NCBI GenBank assembly: GCA_026261815.1
Contig: JAMPIT010000890.1
Location: 12,678,001-12,742,000, forward strand
Direction of reading: 5' to 3'
DNA length: 64,000 nt
Source: Monarcha castaneiventris obscurior
Lineage: Eukaryota > Chordata > Aves > Passeriformes > Monarchidae
The notes under the pieces were generated by a model. That model was not told where the DNA came from. It saw nothing but the letters and a program-made list of their open reading frames with translations, and ran no database searches. Shown here in pieces: positions 12,665 to 20,759 of this stretch. The first letter of the stretch is position 1; each line of letters begins with the position of its first letter. A program made the translations under genes and the position numbers.

Positions 12665-12748
12665 GGGAAGGTTTCCGGGAAGATTTCCGGGAAGGTTTCC
12701 GGGAAGGTTTCCGGGAAGGTTTTCGGGAAGGTTTCCGGGAAGGTTTCC
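12665..12748. repeat. 12-bp minisatellite, 7 units
   Basis: Seven head-to-tail units of GGGAAGGTTTCC. Unit 2 has A for G (GGGAAGATTTCC) and unit 5 has T for C (GGGAAGGTTTTC); the rest are identical. Five of the six junctions read TTCCGGGAA, a match to the STAT/GAS consensus TTCNNNGAA; the junction after unit 5 is broken by its substitution. In translation the array encodes only a repetitive four-residue unit, which I do not take as a protein. Confidence 0.95.
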
Positions 12749-12794
12749 CAGCCCCAGTTCCCAGGCTGGGGCAGCCGTGCCCGGGCTCAGGGCC

Positions 12795-12854
12795 GGGAAG
12801 GTTTCCGGGAAGGTTTCCGGGAAGGTTTCCGGGAAGGTTTCCGGGAAGGTTTCC
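12795..12854. repeat. 12-bp minisatellite, 5 units
   Basis: Five identical head-to-tail GGGAAGGTTTCC units. All four junctions read TTCCGGGAA. Zero divergence between units suggests recent expansion or homogenisation. Confidence 0.95.
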
Positions 12855-12889
12855 CTGTCCCGGCCCCGCCGGTGCCTGGGCGCAGTGAG

Positions 12890-12908
12890 CAGCGCCCCCT
12901 GGCGGCGG
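12890..12908 (-). promoter_or_regulatory. CTCF-like binding motif
   Basis: CAGCGCCCCCTGGCGGCGG matches the reverse complement of the standard vertebrate CTCF consensus (TAGCGCCCCCTGGTGGCCA) at 15 of 19 positions, with the whole AGCGCCCCCTGG core intact. The consensus is recalled, not scored with a matrix. By the usual convention the motif lies on the minus strand. Confidence 0.55.
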
Positions 12909-13142
12909 CGGGCGGACCGCAGCGCCGCTTCCCAGCCCCGGGAACACCGGGATTCCTCAGAGGTAACGGCGGCCGCGCCGATGGATACCCCGCGGGAAGC
13001 TGGGCACGCCTCTGATTCTAGCCATCAGCTGTATCCATATCCTTCCAAGACGCTCGCGATAATATATTTTTTAATCCTGGCAGGAAACCTGAGTCAGTTC
13101 AGCAAGCTCCTAGAGCAAATCTGCTATGAAAGGTTGACCTGA

Positions 13143-16100
13143 GCTCCAGCCGACAAACATTTAAGATAGAGCAGGCGTACAGGGTTTCTGCATGTGGTAA
13201 ACCCGATGCCAGAAGTTCGATAACCTGCAATATGTCCAAGATTAGTGTTAGACCAAAGCTAAGTCATTTCGCTGACTCTGTATTGTCAGTATAAAGCGAT
13301 TTTGTTGACGCTAGTTCTGGCTGCAAACGAGTGCTCACACACCAGTTTGTGCCTTTTCAATGAATTTCTAGCTAGCCCTTAAAACAACTCCGTTTCTGTT
13401 TCAGCTCCTGTCAGCAGAGCACCCAGCCTTGTGGGACGTGATGTGGTCTCAAATGCTGATAGTGAACGCAGGTGTCAAAAGCACTTGAGCCTTGCTCCAC
13501 AGGGCCCACTCTCCTTGTTAGAAAGAAGTACAAGGTTTGTAGGCAAAACTGCTGCCATTCCCACATATTTTTGTTCCCCCTTTCCCTATCTTCTACTCCA
13601 TCTCTGCTGCAACATCAGGGAGCTTTTCTCGTGCAGAGTCTAGACAGATACTGCATATTTGAAATAGCGTGAGGAATTTGGAATGAGGTTTGTTTACCAG
13701 CCTGCAGTTCTATGTCCTTATCTGAACCAAGCTGCTCACGCTTCTGACCGTCAGGCATTGCTGCTCGTCAGAAAGTTCACTCTCCAGACAAGGCATGTTG
13801 CTCCCAGTTTAAAAGACTTACCGAACACATTTGAAATGGAACAAAACTGGAACAGGCTAACAAAAGAAGTACAACAATTATTCAAGGTCTCACAATTCAG
13901 CTCACTTGGCTTTCTTCAAAAGGAAAGTTAGAGAGGTATAGGTGGATGTTCCTACATGCCTGTCTGAGAAGAAAAGGATAAAGGCTATTGAAACGAAGCA
14001 GATAAAATACAAAATTCAGCAGCTGAATCTGTAAAAATTCGGGTTAGAAATCAGAAGTGTATTTTTTCTGAGTGAAGGTAAGCTTTCAACCAGCCAATAC
14101 ACTACTATCATTGACTGTCTGTCACTTGAAGCCTTCAATTCAACATTGGGTATTCTTCAAAAATACATATTCCATGGTCCCACACAGATCCTGAAGTACC
14201 ATAAAAAACACAGATTAATGATCTACAGTCTGAATTGTGCAAAGAACCTAACTAGATTATTTTATCATTTTTTTGTCCTTCACAATTTCAAAATGCTTTG
14301 TATTTTAATACTGAGCATGTGAATAATTCCTTTTCTGTTTACTGATTTCATTGACTTCAACAGGACAACTGAATGGCTTAAATTCAAGCATGGGATTATG
14401 TGTAATACTGGCACAAGACCACAATTAGAATCGTAGGAGGTTACAGATGTCTTTCTCTAAGTAAAGTTGATCATACAGTGGCTAAAACTATAGCTTTCTC
14501 AAGAAGAATAGGGAACATTGCCCAGTTCTCAGTGACTCTTGGGAAACCCTCTTTAGAGATGTGGATCTGCCTAAAAGCTGAAAGTAAACCACTCTGTACA
14601 GAATCTGTTATAATCAGACATTTAAAATACTTTAAACGTAAAAGAAACTTGGAAAGTTAAATTATGTTTCCATTCATCTGACTTCATTCCAAGTCTGTAA
14701 TGCCTATTACACATCAGCTGGATTATATTTGAGACTCATTTCAACTAGTTAGCAATGTTCTAGAGGTCAATATAATTTTTGACCTGATGCATTAAAAAGG
14801 GGAGATTTATAAACAGTATTGACTAGCTCATACCTAAGACATCACATCAAAACTATGCCATGCTCTTTCTCAAATTCTTTCTCGCTTTCTTCAAGTCTTT
14901 AAAAGAGTACGTCATTTTATGCTACATAAGTCTCTCATTAAGAGCCTTAGAGCTCTTTAAAGGTCTTCTGTCTTCTCTACAAATTTCACCCATAAGTAGG
15001 AACTAATCTGCCCCAGGCTAGAGTCCAAGTACCATGTTTTACACCCCACATCTTGCAGGGGAGTCCCACAGTTTCCACAGTAACTTTCTGCGTGTGATGC
15101 CAAAATCCAAACTGTCTGCCCTTTCAGGGCACGTACTACTGCAAAATAACTAAACTTCAAAACTAAAAAAGTCCAAGCACATACTTAGAAGTCACTTCAT
15201 CAAGAAAACACAGTTTTCAGACCTGTATTTCTGTTATTTTAAATACTTTTTAATGCTGCTTTCAGCACCTTTGAGGAAGCACAGAAAAAGCAGCAAGGCA
15301 TGACAGTAAATACAGTGGGTGTGTGCACATGCATGTATTTAAATACATAAAAGCCCCATGCCAAAAACCTCAGGAAGGGTGAGGAGGAAAGCCTTCTAGT
15401 CTTCCTTGTAAGAGAAGTGTGAATAATAGATTCCAGTCACTTTGCTGAAAGATCCTGCCTTGTACTGCAGTATCTGAGGTGGATTTCACAGTGAAAGCAA
15501 GAATCCAAACCCCTTGCCTGACATATATCCATACATGTACGTATACATAGACATGTGCATGTGCAACATACACACACACCCCACATGTGCTTTTTCTTCA
15601 TTCACAGGGCATTCTGCATGGATTTTCTGCTCTCCTTGCCTGAAAGCTGACCAGACACCTCGTAATACCTACACACTGACCTCAGCGAACTTTGCACAGG
15701 TCTCTCAAAAAGCACTATGGGACAATCTGAATTCCAGAATTACATTGCTTTGAGTGGTTTCCAGGAAGGCAAACGAGAAACTTTTTTTCCTTCCTTGATC
15801 ACAGAGAATTCTGAACCTTTTGGGAAAGCCTTTGAACTTCCATTAAATGTGATCTGTTTAATGTTTGGATCTGTCGAAGGAGAGGCAGTCAGATAAACTG
15901 GGCCAATTTTGAAATGGACTTGCTTCCAACACCTCTACAGTATAATCACATCTCCCTGAGCACCTCTGTAGATAATTACTGGATTAGACATTCAAAGAGG
16001 TGATTGACAAACAGAAATCAGGCAAATAAAGATAATCTACCCTTTTTCTAGGCATCCAAAGGGATTCAGACCTACAACAAAGGAGCTTTCTGTGCTCCAC

Positions 16101-17334
16101 TGCCTACCATAAGTATTAAACTCTTCGTGGCTGACATGTCTTTGGAGCTGGAAACTGTTGGCAAAACATTTCTTGTTTGTGTCTCAGTCTAGGAAAATGA
16201 GGTATTTTTTCTATATTGAAGTACTCTGAAATGAGGCACCTAAAGCGGCGTAACCTGCCGTCTCCATTTGGTAACAATAGAGCAGACATCAATTTTCAAT
16301 CTTATCAGGAGTCACCAGTCCCTAAGTATTAGTGGCGCCTACTGAATTTTATCCAGGGACCTAACAGAAAACATCTGTTCTTTTACTTCACAGCAAATCA
16401 ATAGATTAAATCAACATTCTCTTTTCTCCTTTATTCCGTTCATTAAAGGCATAGGTTTTCTTTCATTTTTCTTCTATTTCTTTTAATAACTCACTTCTCT
16501 TTGCAAGTCAAATCCTAGTATATTATAGAGATTTCTATGTCTCTTTCTGGGCTTACATGGGGAGACATGTATCTGTGCTCTAGCAAAAGACAAGCAGAAG
16601 AAATTATTTTTGGGGGACATATTTGCAAAGAGCTTGGTAAAATTAGACCTAGTATTTGGACCAAAGCCCAGCAATACCTAAAAAAAGAACCCCAAATATT
16701 GTTTACTGCCTTTTCTGCCTTTTTCCAAGTCTATCATTCATGTTACAAAACGTGATGCTATTACTAAAAAATCCACCTCTGGTCTCATACCTTTCACCGA
16801 AGTGCTAAAGCATCACAACTCTGTCAAGTTAAGATGTGCTTTGCGGAGCCACCCACATCATAAAACTTACTTAGTTCAGTTTTGAATCTAGTAATGAATT
16901 ATCTGTGTTTGTTCACATCATCCCATCAGTTTGTATTGTCCCACCAGTACCATACATTAGGTTTGCACTAGAACATTCTAAAGAATACAGCCCAATATCC
17001 AGTGTGCTTATAAATGAAAAGCACTCTTCACTTAAACAGTAGGCAAAACTAGGCACTTCTGGGCTGAGAGGGAGAGAGACATTAAGGCAGAAGTGGTCAA
17101 AAAGACAGAGCTGAAAATTTTCATTCTGCTGTAAACAGCAAATTAATACTAAAAATTATTACCAAGAAAGCACAACTGAGATTTTTTTTTTCTACTTGCA
17201 CCAATGTTAAATACGCCTAAATATAGCCAAAGTATTAAACTTTTTATCCCTGAATAAACATCTCCAGGTAAGAATCTTCAATATTAAAACTGAGAAAAAA
17301 CCCTCATGTACACAGTTTTCTCCTTTTCTCTTAC
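13143..17334. other. AT-rich DNA, possible intron
   Basis: No exon that I trust. A minus-strand segment at 16108-16147 (acceptor AACAGTTTCCAG, donor CTTATG|GTAGGC, open frame LQRHVSHEEFNTY) and an open stretch at about 15000-15138 behind acceptor TTATTTTGCAG are weak possibilities for the missing link between 17335 and 9794. There is a 16-bp perfect palindrome, ATGTATTTAAATACAT, at 15333-15348 and a short CA-rich tract near 15566-15582. Confidence 0.35.
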
Positions 17335-17465
17335 CTGCCGAGATCTCACATGGTTTATGCAGTTTGATATGAAGCCAAAACATGATGAAGTGCAAATGAA
17401 CATACCTACTTTTGCTCCAATAGGTAGATGTAAATGAAACACGGGAGGGCCACGTTTGATTTGAG
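17335..17465 (-). CDS. Candidate internal exon, unrecognised minus-strand gene
   Basis: A 131-bp minus-strand exon between acceptor ATACCTTCATTTCAG and donor CGGCAG|GTAAGA, both strong. The open frame takes two leftover bases, then encodes QIKRGPPVFHLHLPIGAKV followed by GMFICTSSCFGFISNC and NHVRSRQ, ending on a whole codon. The first 60 bp also end at a second strong donor, GTAG|GTATGT (exon 17406-17465), so the exon may have two 3' ends; the first 19 residues look the more protein-like. It joins in phase (G|CT = Ala) to the exon at 17620-17826. Several CpGs are kept. No family recognised. Confidence 0.45.
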
Positions 17466-17619
17466 CTGAAATGAAGGTATATTTCTGATATGCATTGCAA
17501 GGGTGTTACGAGAAGTGTATGAGAGTTTTATATTTCCTTGTGTGTGAGAAGCTGACAAACAGAGCTGGTCCACAATAAAGCAATATATACAAGTATATGA
17601 AATGCTTTAAATCATCCAC

Positions 17620-17826
17620 CTGTCTGGTCTAGATAACAAGGGTTCCACTGGAACACGCCGTAGTACATTGTGTATTTAGTGCAACCTGGCAGCAGCTCCT
17701 GCATAAAGCCAGAAACATGGGAGCAAGGCAGAATTGCATCCAGCGCCTCGCAACTATTGGAATCAAGCTTTTTGCCCCACGTCATGACTGAATTCAGCCA
17801 CAGTAAATCAAAACTCCTTTTTGGGT
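17620..17826 (-). CDS. Candidate internal exon, unrecognised minus-strand gene (largest)
   Basis: A 207-bp exon, acceptor GGTGTGTTTGTTACAG and donor GACAG|GTGGAT. The single open frame gives 68 residues with segments SFDLLWLNSVMTWGKK, SCEALDAILPCSHVSGF, MQELLPGCTKYTMYYGV and FQWNPCYLDQT. By hand count about 54% of third codon positions are G or C, higher than first or second positions and than the surrounding DNA, and three CpGs survive; both are expected of coding sequence. Phase 1 at both ends: two leftover bases begin it and one ends it, fitting the exon at 17335-17465. Aromatic and cysteine content suggest a folded domain. The opposite strand is also partly open here, so chance cannot be excluded. 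Confidence 0.5.
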
Positions 17827-19183
17827 CTGTAACAAACACACCATGTAGCAACCTCGGAACCACCTCGTTTCAGACTTTTCTGTCAATTTAGTACAGCAAC
17901 ATGAGAACCTTGTCACTGGGACTGTTGGCTGTCAGAGAGCTGCAGCTTGAGGAAACTTCTCCCTACAGTTTGAGGTGAGGATTAGGAGAATTTTCACTGG
18001 GGAAAAGAGAATTATTACTGGAAATTAATTTAATATGGTGTCAAGGCAAAAAGAGATGGAAATAAAGAAACACCTCTTAGGATAAGAGAATAATCAGAAA
18101 GAAGCAGTGAGAGGAAGAAATTAGAAAAGTGGCAGCTCACAGCCAAGCAAAATTTTGTCTAGAATGGTGCAATGGCTGAGCAGCCCAGACCTGGGAAAAC
18201 TTATCAGTCAGGAAGGGAACTGATTTGACTGTCATTTGATGAATGACAGAACAGCAAAGTCAGTCAAAAAGTGGGATATTGTCACTTTCTATCTCAGTTC
18301 CTATGAAGAAATTGGATTTTTTTTTTTTTTTTGAGATTTCTCTTTGTTAGCTATTAAAAAACTATAGCTCACTTGCTACTGAATAAAAATCATAAGAAAT
18401 GTGAAGACCAAAGAACAACTGAAGCAAAACTCCACAAAATAACTAAACCTCAGACCTACCCAGATACTGACATCAAATGTGTAAAAGTCATTGATAGTTC
18501 TCTGTCTCATGGGAAACAGAGATTGATGAAACACAGCTGTGTTCACAGCAATTGATGGCATACATCATAATTTCCACAGCATTCACATTAAATTACTTAG
18601 CAGCTATAGTGCCAGTGTAGATTATGGGATAACCCAGTTCTTTCTTTTAATCTCGGGCATCTGGAATTTCAGGGTCAGAGGAACCTTTCTTCCTTCCCCC
18701 CCTTTTTTTTTTAAGTCAAGATAGATAAAGTAGTAATACCAAAGGCATGAGAATACCAAGTCTCATCTAGGCAATATGTATTCACATTGCACTCAAAAAT
18801 AACTCTTAGAGTAATCCTAAATTTTAATATATATTAATATCCAACCGCAGGAGCACAGGAAAAGGGAGAGAAGCTTAGACTAACAAGAAGTTCAAAAAAC
18901 ATCCTGTAAAACTATTGGCAATGCAGCATCCTTCTATATGAACCACAGCTGTGCAATTTGCCTATTTTCATTATATTAGCAGAGACAGGAGCTTCATACC
19001 CTCAGACAACCAGCTGAAGTGACAGAAGGTCCAAATGATCCCTTCTAACCAGAACTAGATGGGACTTAAATGCAAGACCATTCTGGACCATATTAAGTTG
19101 ATCCTGGAATCACGACTGAGATGCTTAAACACAGGAAATCTAAGCTCCAAAGGATCTGGCTGAAATCCAGCTGATGTGATTAA

Positions 19184-19211
19184 AACTGGGCAAGTGCTGC
19201 ACTTGCCAGTT
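19184..19211. repeat. Imperfect inverted repeat (hairpin)
   Basis: AACTGGGCAAGTG and CACTTGCCAGTT flank a 3-base loop (CTG). The arms pair over 12 positions with one bulged G. Confidence 0.85.
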
Positions 19212-20418
19212 CAAGGATTCAAAGGTAGCCTCTGTATCTAAAGAACTTTTTCTTTGAAATCAGATGGCACAACTAATAAGCACTATGATTCTACTGTGTT
19301 AAAAAAAGAAAAGAAAAAAGCAACCAAATGTGCATTTAAACAGGAGGCCAGACTAAGAAAACTCTGTTTGCAGGTTATTGTTCTCAAAAATTGAACTCAC
19401 CATGGTATCTAACAGAGTAATAATATAAGGAAGCAGGAAGAAAGTAAAGACAATGTCTTCCATAACTGGCAAGGGGTAATTTAATCTAAACCACAGTGTA
19501 AAGTGCGAATAATAAAAATAAGAAACCTGGGATATTCCCTGGACTAATCTCTATAAACTAGAAGTAGCCCCAGGAAACCATAAGAGTAAAGCCACTTGAC
19601 CATGTTATTGGCTTTATGAAAATATGTTCCAGAAAACCCACAACTCAGACATGTACACATTTCCATGGCTTAGAGATCCCTTTATGTTCTACAAAATTTG
19701 AGTTTCCCACCATTTTATTTTACTAAACTCTGAGGTGAGTGTTACATTACAGCGGTTTTTTCTCTTATGCAAGTTGTTGAGGTTTTTTACTTGTTACCAG
19801 TTCCACTTGCAATAACAGTTTTGTAAACTCTTTAGGAAAGGTCATAAACCCCCTAATTTAACTACTAGCTGATTCAGTAATAAAGAAGGTAAATAATTTC
19901 ACCTAAAGTGAGTGAAAATTACAAAGATAACTAAAGAAGCTTCTCACTCAGAGCAGATTCTGATTTGTTGTTTGGTCACTCTGTGTAAAGGGAGTTCACA
20001 TTTATGAGTTTCATCACAGTATCAAACTACAACTCACTGTCCTGAGCCTAACAATTTTAAAACATTTCATATCAAATAAGTAAATACTCTTAAGTCCCAT
20101 TCAGCATCATGTTTAATGCCCTCAGATACTTGAACAAAAAGAAATAAATAAAAAACACCAGAATATATTGTATTTCTTGAAACTTTCCGCTGTTGTCAAC
20201 AACACCAAATGTGTGTGGCCTCACTGGTTACAGGTTGTGTTATATTTATTTCCAAAACAAAAAACCAAACTGCATAGCACAGCTACAAACCTGAAATCTG
20301 ATAACATCCCACTCCAATTTTCATTCTGAACTGAGAGCCCTTTGGTGCTCCAGTACATCAGTTTGGAAGTGCAATACTTAATCCAGCACAAGCATATCCC
20401 AACAAACTGCCCTTGCAG

Positions 20419-20517
20419 CTAAGGGTGGCCAGATGGCACCTGCTTTGTACAGCTCATCACCTTCAGTAGTAGGTCTGCTTGTAACAAGACAGAACCAAGC
20501 AGCAAATAAGAATGGAG
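20419..20517 (+). other. Exon-like segment on the plus strand
   Basis: Acceptor TGCCCTTGCAG and a near-perfect donor, ATGGAG|GTAAGA, bound 99 bp. One frame is open: KGGQMAPALYSSSPSV, then VGLLVTRQNQAANKNG. It is phase 1 at both ends (symmetric). The other two frames stop. No partner exon was found on the plus strand, so it may be a non-coding RNA exon or a chance match. Confidence 0.2.
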
Positions 20518-20714
20518 GTAAGAGGAGCAAGAGTCCAGCATTGTCTTCTGGGATGTCTCAGCGAGAAACGAGTACAACTATTGAATATAACTCATTTATT
20601 CCCCTTAGTCACCATCATACAGCAAACTACTGTAAAAGGGCAGGACTATTGAGGGGGGAAAAACAAGTAAATCTTGCAGGCCAGATATTCTCCAAATAGG
20701 AAGACAGTGCCTAC

Positions 20715-20759
20715 CTGGAGATTACTCTGAATGCTGGGATTTTTTCCAGTCTTAATCAC
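20715..20759 (-). CDS. Candidate 45-bp microexon, minus strand
   Basis: Acceptor CATGATTTTGTTCAG and donor CTCCAG|GTAGGC enclose exactly 15 codons, VIKTGKNPSIQSNLQ; the other frames stop early. It starts and ends on codon boundaries, so it can follow the exon at 30506-30663, which ends on a whole codon, without disturbing the frame. Short exons arise easily by chance; compatible phase and both good splice sites are the support. Its end phase does not fit the 17620-17826 exon, so another exon would be needed between them. Confidence 0.3.

Larger units (their letters stand above)
12627..12886. repeat. 130-bp duplicated block carrying two minisatellite arrays
   Basis: The leader GTTCCCAGCCTGGGGCAG (12627) recurs at 12757 with a single change, 130 bp later. 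Each copy leads through GTGCCCGGGCTCAGGGCC into an array of GGGAAGGTTTCC units, seven in the first and five in the second. A block of leader plus array was therefore duplicated, and the arrays then changed length. Confidence 0.9.
12601..13010. promoter_or_regulatory. Short GC-rich, CpG-rich island
   Basis: An abrupt GC- and CpG-rich stretch in AT-rich surroundings. Its first two thirds are a minisatellite. The rest (about 12855-13010) is non-repetitive and has dense CpGs, a CTCF-like motif, and a possible plus-strand splice donor at 12963 (CAGAG|GTAACG). It could be a promoter, an insulator or enhancer, or simply a GC-rich minisatellite locus. No TATA box or initiator was identified. A 53-codon ORF (12981-13142, starting MDTPREAGHA) opens in it, but nothing else supports translation. 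Confidence 0.55.
17827..20714. other. AT-rich DNA, possible intron
   Basis: Nothing confidently coding. It holds a T16 run (18317-18332), an imperfect hairpin (19184-19211) and, on the plus strand, a 99-bp exon-like segment (20419-20517) listed separately. If the flanking minus-strand exons are real, one exon starting on a codon boundary and ending one base into a codon should lie here. Confidence 0.35.

Noticed and set aside
12604..13142. Overlapping plus- and minus-strand ORFs across the minisatellite
   Set aside because: Open only because the 12-bp unit is a multiple of three and contains no stop in several frames; the products are simple FREG/GKVS-type repeats.
13840..13880. ACTGGAACAGGCTAAC resembling the CR1 GGAACAGGCTGCCC block
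   Set aside because: The match is about a dozen bases with no flanking CR1 similarity.
17884..17981. Plus-strand open segment starting YSNMRTLSLGLLAV with donor GTGAGG
   Set aside because: Weak acceptor (TTTCTGTCAATTTAG), no partner exon on the plus strand.
19018..19062. GGTCCAAATGATCCCTTCTAACC resembling a CR1 3' tail
   Set aside because: No terminal repeat and no upstream CR1 sequence; could be a very old remnant, but cannot be supported.
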